From NCBI RefSeq assembly GCF_013387495.1, contig NZ_JABZEE010000035.1:1-64000 (forward strand): a DNA stretch of 64,000 nucleotides, written 5' to 3'. This DNA comes from Streptomyces sp. PKU-EA00015 (lineage in GTDB: Bacteria > Actinomycetota > Actinomycetes > Streptomycetales > Streptomycetaceae). This document shows positions 1 through 7,703 of the stretch, piece by piece. The stretch's first letter is position 1, and each line of letters opens with the position of its first letter. The notes below the pieces were generated by a model. The model was not told the origin of the DNA, ran no database searches, and was given only the letters and a program-made list of their open reading frames with translations. The position numbers were made by a program, and so were the translations under genes.

Positions 1-13
1 CTTTCCGGCGGAC

Positions 14-40
14 CCGACTTTATCAGAGATTCTGAGTCGG
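14..40. other. Inverted repeat / hairpin at window edge
   Basis: CCGAC (14-18) pairs with GTCGG (36-40), and an inner TCAGA (23-27) pairs with TCTGA (31-35) around a 3-nt loop; the unpaired tract TTTA lies on one side only. It could be the terminator of a gene outside the window or an operator. No gene is visible between it and the RNase J terminator at 120-158. Confidence 0.3.
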
Positions 41-119
41 AATTCCCCGCCCCCTTCGGGCACCGGTATGCGCACATGAGTGTGCGGGGTTCCCGTTCAG
101 GCGGAGATGTAAACGTACT

Positions 120-158
120 GGAGCGGAGCGCCCCGATGCAAATCGGGGGCCCCGCTCC
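120..158 (-). terminator. Rho-independent-type terminator after rnj
   Basis: A long GC-rich stem: GGAGCGG (120-126) pairs with CCGCTCC (152-158), continuing inward through CCCCGAT and ATCGGGG to a GCAA loop at 138-141. It lies 22 nt past the RNase J stop codon on the minus strand. No U-tract is visible, which is usual for Streptomyces terminators. Confidence 0.75.
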
Positions 159-180
159 GGAGTGACGACGTGCGCTGGCG

Positions 181-1866
181 TCAGACCTCGACGACGACGG
201 GCAGGATCATCGGGCGCCGGCGGTAGGTGTCGGACACCCACTTGCCGACCGATCGGCGGACCAGTTGCTGCAGTTGGTGGGGCTCGGCGACGCCGTCGGC
301 GGCCGCCTTGGCGATCGCCTCCTCGATCTTCGGCGCGACGCCGGTGAACACGGAGTCGTCGATGCCGGAGCCCCTCGCGTGGATGTTGGGGCCTCCCACG
401 ACCTTGCCCGTCGTGCTGTCGACGACGACGAAGACCGAGATGATGCCCTCTTCGCCGAGGATGCGACGGTCCTTGAGCGCCGGCTCGGTGACGTCGCCGA
501 CCGACAGGCCGTCCACGTACACGTACCCGGCCTGGACCTTGCCGACGATCTTGGCCTTGCCGTCGATCAGGTCGACGACCACGCCGTCCTCGGCGATGAC
601 GATGCGGTCCTTCGGGACACCCGTGAGCGCGCCCAGCTCGGCGTTGGCGCGCAGATGGCGCCACTCCCCGTGGACGGGCATCAGGTTCTTCGGCTTGCAG
701 ATGTTGTAGAAGTACAGCAGCTCGCCGGCCGAGGCGTGGCCCGAGACGTGGACCTTGGCGTTGCCCTTGTGGACCACGTTCGCGCCCCACCGGCTCAGGC
801 CGTTGATCACGCGGTAGACCGCGTTCTCGTTGCCCGGGATGAGGGACGACGCCAGGATCACCGTGTCGCCCTGGACGATGCGGATCTGGTGGTCGCGGTT
901 GGCCATCCGGGACAGAGCCGCCATGGGCTCGCCCTGGGAACCGGTGCAGACGAGGACGACCTCGTGGTCGGGCAGGTCGTCGAGCGTCTTGACGTCCACG
1001 ACGAGCCCGGCCGGGACGCGCAGGTAGCCCAGGTCCCGGGCGATGCCCATGTTCCGGACCATCGAGCGTCCGACGAAGGCGACCCGGCGTCCGTATTCGT
1101 GCGCGGCGTCGAGGATCTGCTGGATGCGGTGGACGTGGCTCGCGAAGCTGGCGACGATGATCCGCTTCTGGGCGTTCGCGAAGACCGTGCGCAGGACGTT
1201 CGAGATCTCGCGCTCGGGCGGGACGAAGCCCGGGACCTCGGCGTTCGTCGAGTCCGACAGCAGGAGGTCGATGCCCTCCTCGCTGAGCCGCGCGAAGGCG
1301 TGCAGGTCGGTGAGTCGACGGTCCAGCGGCAGCTGGTCCATCTTGAAGTCGCCGGTGTGCACGACCATGCCCGCGGGTGTGCGGATGGCGACGGCCAGGG
1401 CGTCGGGGATGGAGTGGTTGACCGCGATGAACTCGCAGTCGAAGGGGCCGATGCGCTCTCGGTTGCCCTCGGCCACCTCGAGCGTGTACGGGCGGATGCG
1501 GTGCTCCTGGAGCTTGGCCTCGATGAGGGCGAGGGTCAGCTTGGAGCCGATCAGCGGGATGTCCGGCTTCAGCCGGAGCAGGTACGGGACACCGCCGATG
1601 TGGTCCTCGTGGCCGTGCGTGAGCACGATGCCTTCGACGTCGTCGAGACGGTCCCGGATGGTGGTGAAATCCGGAAGGATCAGGTCGATCCCGGGCTGCT
1701 CCTCCTCGGGGAAGAGGACGCCGCAGTCGACGATGAGCAGTCGGCCGTCGTACTCGAAGACCGTCATGTTCCGGCCGATCTCGCCGAGGCCGCCGAGGGG
1801 CGTGACGCGCAGGCCGCCCTTGGGCAGCTTCGGGGGCGCGCCGAGTTCAGGATGCGGATGACTCAA
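181..1866 (-). CDS. rnj: Ribonuclease J (5'-3' exo/endoribonuclease, metallo-beta-lactamase family)
   Basis: RNase J is a zinc-dependent ribonuclease acting in mRNA decay and rRNA maturation in the cytoplasm. The metallo-beta-lactamase signature HGHEDH is at residues 84-89, followed by the beta-CASP region (SGHAS) and the C-terminal domain of actinobacterial RNase J. The frame stays open further upstream, but the conserved N-terminus (SHPHPEL) begins right after a TTG at 1864-1866. That codon is preceded by GAGGAG at good spacing and gives 561 aa, the family length in Streptomyces. It is the last gene of a minus-strand run after dapA; 187 nt separate the two genes. Confidence 0.95.
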   Translation of the reverse strand: MSHPHPELGAPPKLPKGGLRVTPLGGLGEIGRNMTVFEYDGRLLIVDCGVLFPEEEQPGIDLILPDFTTIRDRLDDVEGIVLTHGHEDHIGGVPYLLRLKPDIPLIGSKLTLALIEAKLQEHRIRPYTLEVAEGNRERIGPFDCEFIAVNHSIPDALAVAIRTPAGMVVHTGDFKMDQLPLDRRLTDLHAFARLSEEGIDLLLSDSTNAEVPGFVPPEREISNVLRTVFANAQKRIIVASFASHVHRIQQILDAAHEYGRRVAFVGRSMVRNMGIARDLGYLRVPAGLVVDVKTLDDLPDHEVVLVCTGSQGEPMAALSRMANRDHQIRIVQGDTVILASSLIPGNENAVYRVINGLSRWGANVVHKGNAKVHVSGHASAGELLYFYNICKPKNLMPVHGEWRHLRANAELGALTGVPKDRIVIAEDGVVVDLIDGKAKIVGKVQAGYVYVDGLSVGDVTEPALKDRRILGEEGIISVFVVVDSTTGKVVGGPNIHARGSGIDDSVFTGVAPKIEEAIAKAAADGVAEPHQLQQLVRRSVGKWVSDTYRRRPMILPVVVEV

Positions 1867-2053
1867 AAGACTCTCCTCACCATGCACGCCACGCGCCCGC
1901 CTGGGCACGTGGCGTACATGACATTCATGCCACTTGCTGGTGTATGTGTGACGGCCGGTCCGATCGGGGTCGTGGCTCACCGATTCCGCGGGTGTGTCGA
2001 CCTCATCGATCACGTCGGCCGGTTCTGCGTCTATTCAGTTGTGAAGTCTGTAC

Positions 2054-2953
2054 TCAGAGCTGTACCCCGCCGGCGGCCAGGTCGATCTTGAGCTGTGCGG
2101 TTTCCTCCGGCGAGAGCTCCACGAGCGGCAGCCGCAGCGGGCCGGCGGGCAGGCCCTGGAGGGCCAGGGCCGCCTTGGTGGTGATCACGCCCTGGGTTCG
2201 GAACATGCCGGTGAAGACCGGCAGCAGCTTCTGGTGGATCTCCGTCGCCTTCTCGACGTCGCCGCCGCGGTGGGCGTCGAGGAGGGCGCGCAGCTCCGGA
2301 GTGACGACATGGCCGACCACGGAGACGAAGCCGACCGCGCCGACGGACAGGAGCGGCAGGTTGAGCATGTCGTCGCCGGAGTACCAGGCGAGGCCGCTGC
2401 GGGCGATGGCCCAGCTGGCGCGGCCGAGGTCCCCCTTGGCGTCCTTGTTGGCGACGATGCGCGGGTGCGCGGCGAGGCGGACGATCGTCTCGGTGTCGAT
2501 CGGGACGCCGCTGCGGCCGGGGATGTCGTACAGCATGACCGGCAGTTCCGTCGCGTCGGCGATGGCCGAGAAGTGCCGGTACAGCCCCTCCTGGGGAGGC
2601 TTGTTGTAGTACGGCGTGACGGCGAGGAGGCCGTGTGCGCCGGCGCGCTCGGCGGCCCGGGCGAGCTCGATGGAGTGGTGGGTGTCGTTCGTCCCGATGC
2701 CGGCGACGACGTGGGCACGGTCTCCGACCGCTTCCAGGACGGCCCGTACGAGCTGGTCTTTCTCCGCGTCGCTGGTGGTGGGCGACTCGCCGGTGGTGCC
2801 GTTGATGACCAGGCCGTCGTTGCCTGCGTCCACCAGGTGGGCGGCCAGTCGCTGCGCGCCTGCGATGTCGAGTGCGCCGTCCGCCGTGAAAGGCGTGACC
2901 ATGGCGGTGAGGACCCGCCCGAAGGGGGTCTGCGGAGTGGAGATCGGAGCCAT
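2054..2953 (-). CDS. dapA: 4-hydroxy-tetrahydrodipicolinate synthase
   Basis: This enzyme condenses pyruvate with aspartate semialdehyde, the first committed step to diaminopimelate and lysine. The TIM-barrel motifs are clear: GTTGE at 52-56, YYNKP at about 115-119, Tyr142 in the LYDIPGRSG segment and the Schiff-base Lys170 in ANKDAKGD. The ATG at 2951-2953 gives 299 aa and the usual N-terminus MAPISTPQ. A GTG nine bases upstream is possible but would add a rare TTA codon. It follows thyX, separated by a strong hairpin, so it probably has its own promoter. The other lysine-pathway gene, dapB, lies 2.6 kb upstream. Confidence 0.95.
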   Translation of the reverse strand: MAPISTPQTPFGRVLTAMVTPFTADGALDIAGAQRLAAHLVDAGNDGLVINGTTGESPTTSDAEKDQLVRAVLEAVGDRAHVVAGIGTNDTHHSIELARAAERAGAHGLLAVTPYYNKPPQEGLYRHFSAIADATELPVMLYDIPGRSGVPIDTETIVRLAAHPRIVANKDAKGDLGRASWAIARSGLAWYSGDDMLNLPLLSVGAVGFVSVVGHVVTPELRALLDAHRGGDVEKATEIHQKLLPVFTGMFRTQGVITTKAALALQGLPAGPLRLPLVELSPEETAQLKIDLAAGGVQL

Positions 2954-3025
2954 GGGTAACACGCTACTCGCTGCTCAGCGCCGGGTGTCCCCTCGGGGGA
3001 CGTGACGTACGACGTGGCATGTGGA

Positions 3026-3065
3026 ACCCGGCACTGCCTGCTCGGGGGTTCAAGCAGTGCCGGGT
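3026..3065 (-). terminator. Terminator between thyX and dapA
   Basis: A perfect 12-bp stem (ACCCGGCACTGC at 3026-3037 with its complement at 3054-3065) encloses a 16-nt loop. It lies about 90 nt past the thyX stop and 70 nt before the dapA start, so it should separate the two transcripts or act as a dapA leader hairpin. Confidence 0.65.
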
Positions 3066-3153
3066 CCGTTTGATCAGCCTAGATGAACTTCTCGAAACGC
3101 CGCAATACGGACACTTCGCCAGGCTGACCGCACATCTGTGCCCGCGGCAGCCG

Positions 3154-3894
3154 TCAGGGGGCCATGCGCCCGTTGGCATTGAAGGCGGCGTACGTGAGCG
3201 GCATGAGCTTGGCCCAGTGCTGCTCCATCTTCTCGCCGACCATTTCGATCTCACGCTGCGGGAAGGACGGGACCTTTGCGTCGTGGTGCTGGGTGCGCAG
3301 GCCGAGGAAGTGCATGAGCGAGCGGGCATTGCACGTGGCGTACATCGAGGAGTAGAGGCCGACCGGCAGGACCGAACGGGCCACCTCGCGCGCGACGCCC
3401 GCGTCGAGCATCTCCTGATACGCCTCGTACGCGTGGAGGTAGGCGTCCGACATGACCCGGCCGGTGAGCTCCTGCTGCGCCTGGGTGCCCTCGACGAACA
3501 CGTACTTCCCGGGGCGGCCCTCCTGGACGAGCTTGCGCTCCTCGTCCGGGATGTAGAAGACCGGCTCAAGACGGCGGTAGCGGCCGGACTCCTCGTTGTA
3601 CGACCAGCCGACGCGGTGGCGCATGAACTCGCGGAAGACGAAGATCGGGGCGCTGATGAAGAAGGTCATCGAGTTGTGCTCAAAGGGGCTGCCGTGGCGG
3701 TCCCTCATCAGGTAGTTGATGAGGCCCTTGGAGCGCTCGGGGTCCTTCGAGAGCTCGTCGAGGGACTGCTCGCCCGCGGTGGAGACGCGGGCGGCCCACA
3801 GCACGTCGGAGTCACCGGCGGTGTGCTTCACCAGCTCGACCGTGACATCGCTGCGGAAGCTGGGCTTGACGTTCTCTGCGGGGGTGTCGCTCAC
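3154..3894 (-). CDS. thyX: Flavin-dependent thymidylate synthase
   Basis: ThyX makes dTMP from dUMP using methylene-tetrahydrofolate, NADPH and FAD. The hallmark RHR motif is at residues 92-94 in FMRHRVGWSYNEESGR, and the nucleotide-binding segment near YSSMYATCNARS is conserved. The frame extends upstream, but the GTG at 3892-3894 gives MSDTPAEN and 246 aa, the normal size, and AAGGA lies at a suitable distance before it. It is transcribed divergently from the small membrane-protein gene at 4101, and the intergenic 3895-4100 should hold both promoters. Confidence 0.95.
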   Translation of the reverse strand: MSDTPAENVKPSFRSDVTVELVKHTAGDSDVLWAARVSTAGEQSLDELSKDPERSKGLINYLMRDRHGSPFEHNSMTFFISAPIFVFREFMRHRVGWSYNEESGRYRRLEPVFYIPDEERKLVQEGRPGKYVFVEGTQAQQELTGRVMSDAYLHAYEAYQEMLDAGVAREVARSVLPVGLYSSMYATCNARSLMHFLGLRTQHHDAKVPSFPQREIEMVGEKMEQHWAKLMPLTYAAFNANGRMAP

Positions 3895-4100
3895 CGGCGG
3901 GTCCTTCCAGTTGCATCGCTCGGGCGGCGCCCACTCTACGGCGGACCACCGACAGTCACGGAAACGGCGGGCGGGAGGTGTCGACTGGTCAATTCGGGGA
4001 ATTCGGGCACCGAACGACCGCGTTGCTCGTCTGTATGAGCAGCGGCTGCACGAGCAGCCGGCACCACCCACAAGCCCACGAGTTTCAAGGAGAGTCCCTG

Positions 4101-4337
4101 ATGTTCCGGCGAGAGGCCGTCCCGTTCTCGTTCGTCGCCGAGGCCGACGCCTTCCGCAGTAACGTCACTCCCCCGCCCCGGGAACGACCGACCAGGTCCG
4201 AGCTGCTGGGGCGGGCGATGATCGGACTCACCATCGTCGGCGGTCTCGTCGGTTCCCTGCTGCTCGGGATGCCCGCGCTCGAATCGGACCAGGCGCCCAC
4301 CCATTCGCAGAAGTCCGAGGCATCGGAAGGACGCTGA
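4101..4337 (+). CDS. Small single-pass membrane protein, unknown function
   Basis: A 78-aa protein starting at an ATG preceded by AAGGAG (4087-4092). The N-terminal half is soluble and charged. A hydrophobic Gly-rich segment (about residues 38-60, from GRAMIGLTIVGG onward) predicts one membrane helix, followed by a short polar tail. No functional domain was recognised. It is divergent from thyX and is followed by a very strong terminator, so it is probably monocistronic. Confidence 0.7.
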   Translation: MFRREAVPFSFVAEADAFRSNVTPPPRERPTRSELLGRAMIGLTIVGGLVGSLLLGMPALESDQAPTHSQKSEASEGR

Positions 4338-4350
4338 CCTCCGCATGACC

Positions 4351-4402
4351 GGTCGGGGGGACGACCACCCCCTTGGCCCCCGGGGGTGGTCGTCCCCCGA
4401 CC
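4351..4402 (+). terminator. Strong terminator after the 78-aa membrane-protein gene
   Basis: About 21 paired bases with a single bulge: GGTCGGGGG...ACGACCACCCCC (4351-4372) pairs with GGGGGTGGTCGTCCCCCGACC (4382-4402), closing a 9-nt loop. It lies 14 nt past the stop codon of the upstream gene. Confidence 0.85.
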
Positions 4403-4461
4403 GCCTCGATAGCCTCACCGGGCACAGCCCAACCGAGTGTGCTGGTGAGTGAGGATCTGTC

Positions 4462-5016
4462 GTGCCCCTGCCCTTCCTGACGGCCGACCGCGCTTTCGAC
4501 GTGCAAGCGGACGACGTCGCGCTGCCCTTCGACGACCACGACCACGACCGCTGGCGGCGTCCCTACCGCCCGGGTCCGTGGCGGGTGGGGGCCGCGGCGC
4601 TCCTGCTGCTGTTCGCCTCGTTCGTGCTCATCGCCGGGATGATCATCGCGTTCGCGGGCGCGCTCTCCGGGGCCGCCGTGTGCATGGTCCTCGGCGCCGC
4701 CGTGATCGTCGCCGCGCTGCGACTGCTGCGCATCGGCACGTGGGTGAGCCGGCACGGCATACGGCGCGTGGCGTTCTTCTCGACCACCACGGTCCCCTGG
4801 AACCGCACCACCGCGCTGCGGACCGTGCAGCAGCCGGTGCGCTGGCTCGGGATGCCGAGGACCGTGCAGGGGCAGGCGCTGATGCTCGAGCACCGGGGCG
4901 GTGCGCAGCTCGCCCTGCTCACCGATCACGACGGCGACTTCCTGTCGCGGCTCGAGGCCTTCGACCGGGCCGCGGACAGCATCGAGGCGTGGGGCGCCGA
5001 GTACCGCACCGCCTGA
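4462..5016 (+). CDS. Two-helix membrane protein with PH-like domain, unknown function
   Basis: A 184-aa protein starting at a GTG preceded by GAGTGAGGA. After a charged, His/Asp-rich N-terminus (about 1-45), two adjacent hydrophobic helices (about residues 46-88) form a hairpin. The C-terminal half (from about 95) has the beta-rich pattern of bacterial PH-like/YdbS-type domains. It ends 69 nt from the convergent gene at 5086-5538. The function is unknown and the PH assignment is by pattern only. Confidence 0.65.
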   Translation: MPLPFLTADRAFDVQADDVALPFDDHDHDRWRRPYRPGPWRVGAAALLLLFASFVLIAGMIIAFAGALSGAAVCMVLGAAVIVAALRLLRIGTWVSRHGIRRVAFFSTTTVPWNRTTALRTVQQPVRWLGMPRTVQGQALMLEHRGGAQLALLTDHDGDFLSRLEAFDRAADSIEAWGAEYRTA

Positions 5017-5085
5017 CGGCGGCGGGGGCCGGGCGCGCCCAGGGTCTCGGGCCGTCAGCCGCCCGGCCGTCGACGGACGGCGCCG

Positions 5086-5538
5086 TCAGTCGGTGACGGG
5101 CTTGCCGTCGTGCAGGGCGATCGCGCGCTGCATGGCCTTGCGGGCGCGCGGGGTGTCGCGCGCGTCGTGGTACGCGACAGCGAGGCGGAACCAGCAGCGC
5201 CAGTCGTCCGGCGAGTCCTCCGTCTCCGCACGTCGCCGGGCGAACACCGCGTCGGCGGAGTCCCTGTCGATACGGCCGCCCGGCGTACGCACCAGCTCGT
5301 CGACCGGCAGTCCGCCCTCGGCGTCCAGTTCGGCCGCGAGCTGATTGGCCCTCGTGACGAACTGGGTGTTCTTCCACAGGAACCACAGGCCGATCACCGG
5401 CAGGATCAGCACCGCGACACCGAACGTGACGGTGAGCGCGGTGCCCTGCCGGATCAGCATCAGGCCCCGGCTGCCGACCAGGACGAAGTAGACGACCAGG
5501 ACGGCTGCCGTGACGAAGTACGTGATCTTTGCGCGCAT
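5086..5538 (-). CDS. Membrane protein with TPR-like C-terminus
   Basis: This 150-aa protein has two predicted membrane helices (about residues 6-24 and 35-55). A soluble tail follows whose last 50 residues (DDWRCWFRLAVAYHD..ARKAMQRAIALH) read as a single tetratricopeptide-like hairpin. It starts 12 nt after the dapB stop on the same strand and is probably co-transcribed with dapB. No specific function can be assigned; a scaffold role would fit the TPR-like repeat. Confidence 0.7.
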   Translation of the reverse strand: MRAKITYFVTAAVLVVYFVLVGSRGLMLIRQGTALTVTFGVAVLILPVIGLWFLWKNTQFVTRANQLAAELDAEGGLPVDELVRTPGGRIDRDSADAVFARRRAETEDSPDDWRCWFRLAVAYHDARDTPRARKAMQRAIALHDGKPVTD

Positions 5539-5550
5539 CCGAGGTCCCGG

Positions 5551-6303
5551 TCAGGCCAGGTCGAGGAAGTTTTCCAGCCCGAAGGTGAGGCCGGGGGCGG
5601 ACACCACGCGGCGGACGCCGAGCAGGATGCCGGGCATGAAGCTGCTGTGGTGCAGCGAGTCGTGCCGGATGGTCAGCGTCTCGCCCTCGCCGCCGAGCAG
5701 CACCTCCTGGTGGGCCAGGAGGCCGCGCAGGCGGACCGCGTGCACCGGGACACCGTCGACATCGGCGCCGCGGGCGCCGTCGAGGGCGGTGACGGTGGCG
5801 TCGGGCTGCGGGGCGCAGCCGGCCTCGGCGCGGGCCGCGGCGATCAGCTGGGCGGTGCGGGTGGCGGTGCCGGACGGGGCGTCCGCCTTGTTCGGGTGGT
5901 GCAGCTCGACGACCTCGACGGACTCGAAGAAGCGCGCCGCCTGCTCGGCGAACTTCATGGTGAGCACCGCGCCGATGGAGAAGTTGGGTGCGATGAGCAC
6001 GCCGGTCTCCGGGGAGGCGGCGAGCCAGGTGTTCAGCTGCGCGAGGCGGTCGTCGGTCCATCCGGTGGTGCCGACGACCGCGTGCATGCCGTGGCGTACG
6101 CAGAAGTCGAGGTTGCCCATCACGGAGTCCGGGGTGGTCAGTTCGACCACGACCTGCGCGCCGGATTCCACGAGGGTCTCCAGCGTGTCACCGCGGCCGA
6201 GGGCCGCGACCAGCTCCATGTCGTCGGCGGCCTCCACGGCTCGTACGGCCTCGGAGCCGATACGGCCCCTGGCACCGAGAACAGCCACGCGCAGCTTGCT
6301 CAT
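5551..6303 (-). CDS. dapB: 4-hydroxy-tetrahydrodipicolinate reductase
   Basis: DapB catalyses the NAD(P)H-dependent second step after DapA toward diaminopimelate and lysine. The Rossmann glycine motif GARGRIG is at residues 10-16. The catalytic/substrate motif ELHHPNKADAPSGTA is intact, with the catalytic His and Lys. Its 250 aa is normal. The ATG at 6301-6303 follows GAAGGAAGAG. It is 20 nt downstream of the M16 peptidase gene and probably belongs to a pnp-M16-dapB transcript. Confidence 0.95.
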   Translation of the reverse strand: MSKLRVAVLGARGRIGSEAVRAVEAADDMELVAALGRGDTLETLVESGAQVVVELTTPDSVMGNLDFCVRHGMHAVVGTTGWTDDRLAQLNTWLAASPETGVLIAPNFSIGAVLTMKFAEQAARFFESVEVVELHHPNKADAPSGTATRTAQLIAAARAEAGCAPQPDATVTALDGARGADVDGVPVHAVRLRGLLAHQEVLLGGEGETLTIRHDSLHHSSFMPGILLGVRRVVSAPGLTFGLENFLDLA

Positions 6304-6323
6304 TGCACTCTTCCTTCAGGGGA

Positions 6324-7703
6324 TTACGAGACCGCTTCGTGCAGGCGGTCCGCCTGCTTGTCCTTGAGCGGACCGATGACCGACAGCGACGGACGCTGCC
6401 CCAGGATGTCACCGGCGACCGCCCGCACCTCGTCGGGGGTGACGGCCGATATCCGGGCGAGCATCTCGTCGACCGACATCTGGGAACCCCAGCACAGCTC
6501 GCTCTTGCCGATGCGGTTCATGAGCGCGCCCGTGTCCTCAAGGCCGAGGACCGTCGAACCGGCGAGCTGCCCGATGGCGCGGCCGATCTCCTCGTCGGAC
6601 AGGCCCTCCGCCGCGACCCGGTCGAGTTCGTCCCGGCAGATCTTGAGGACGTCGTGGATCTGGCTCGGCCGGCAGCCCGCGTAGACACCGAACAGTCCCG
6701 TGTCGGCGAAGCCCGACGTGTACGAGTACACGCTGTAGGCCAGGCCGCGCTTCTCGCGGACCTCCTGGAAGAGGCGCGAGGACATGCCGCCGCCGAGCGC
6801 GGTGTTCAGGACGCCGAGGGCCCAGCGGCGGTCGTCGGTGCGGGCGAGGCCCGGCATGCCGAGGACGACGTGGGCCTGCTCGGTCTTGCGGCCCAGGAGC
6901 TCGACCCGGCCGGCGGTGCGCAGGACGCGGCTGCCGTCGCGGGGCGGCGTGGGGACCGCGTCCGTACGGGAGAGGGCGCCGGCCCTCTCGAAGGCGCGGC
7001 GGACCTGGCGTACGACCGTGGCGTGGTCGATGTTGCCGGCGGCGGCGACGATCAGATGGGTGGGGTCGTAGTGCTTCTTGTAGAAGCGCCGGATGCGGTC
7101 CGCCGTGAGCGCGTTGACGGTGTCGACGGTGCCGAGGACCGGCCGGCCGAGCGGGGAGTCACCGAACATGGTGTGCGCGAACAGGTCGTGCACGCAGTCG
7201 CCCGGGTCGTCCTCGGTCATCGCGATCTCTTCGAGGATCGCGCCGCGCTCGATGTCGACGTCCTCTTCGAGGATGAGCGAGCCCGTGAGCATGTCGCACA
7301 CGACGTCGATGGCGAGCGGCAGATCCGTGTCGAGCACCCGCGCGTAGTAGCAGGTGTACTCCTTGGCCGTGAAGGCGTTCATCTCGCCGCCCACCGCGTC
7401 GATTGCGGCGGAGATGTCGAGGGCGGAACGCCGGCTCGTGCCCTTGAACAGGAGGTGCTCGAGGTAGTGGGTGGCGCCGCCGAGTGACGGCGTCTCGTCA
7501 CGTGAGCCGACGTTCGCCCAGATCCCGAAGGTGGCGGAGCGTACGGACGGCAGCGTCTCGGTGACGACGCGCAGGCCGCCGGGCAGGGTGGTGCGCCGGA
7601 CCGTGCCGATGCCGTCCTTGCCCTTGAGCAGGGTTTGGGTACGGGCGACGGCCCGCGCCTCCGAGGAGGTGCGGGCCGTCGTCCTGGAACTACGGGACGT
7701 CAC
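6324..7703 (-). CDS. M16-family zinc metallopeptidase (processing-peptidase-like)
   Basis: A 459-aa protein of the insulinase/mitochondrial processing peptidase family. The inverted zinc motif HYLEH is at residues 79-83, and the downstream Glu ligand lies in the ERGAILEEIAMTEDDP segment. The two halves of the M16 fold are present. The GTG start at 7701-7703 overlaps the pnp stop codon by 3 nt (GTGA), which implies translational coupling. The pnp-M16-dapB order is conserved in actinobacteria. The physiological substrate is unknown, and no signal peptide is seen, so it is probably cytoplasmic. Confidence 0.9.
   Translation of the reverse strand: MTSRSSRTTARTSSEARAVARTQTLLKGKDGIGTVRRTTLPGGLRVVTETLPSVRSATFGIWANVGSRDETPSLGGATHYLEHLLFKGTSRRSALDISAAIDAVGGEMNAFTAKEYTCYYARVLDTDLPLAIDVVCDMLTGSLILEEDVDIERGAILEEIAMTEDDPGDCVHDLFAHTMFGDSPLGRPVLGTVDTVNALTADRIRRFYKKHYDPTHLIVAAAGNIDHATVVRQVRRAFERAGALSRTDAVPTPPRDGSRVLRTAGRVELLGRKTEQAHVVLGMPGLARTDDRRWALGVLNTALGGGMSSRLFQEVREKRGLAYSVYSYTSGFADTGLFGVYAGCRPSQIHDVLKICRDELDRVAAEGLSDEEIGRAIGQLAGSTVLGLEDTGALMNRIGKSELCWGSQMSVDEMLARISAVTPDEVRAVAGDILGQRPSLSVIGPLKDKQADRLHEAVS

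Noticed and set aside
265..2091. 608-codon open frame on the plus strand opposite rnj
   Set aside because: It is the antisense frame of RNase J, kept open by high GC. It is rich in Asp/Val/Gly with no recognisable domain, and the opposite strand encodes a clear conserved enzyme.
3026..3065. tRNA-like GGTTCAA segment near thyX
   Set aside because: The sequence is a perfect 12-bp hairpin with a loop; no acceptor, D or anticodon arms fit a cloverleaf.
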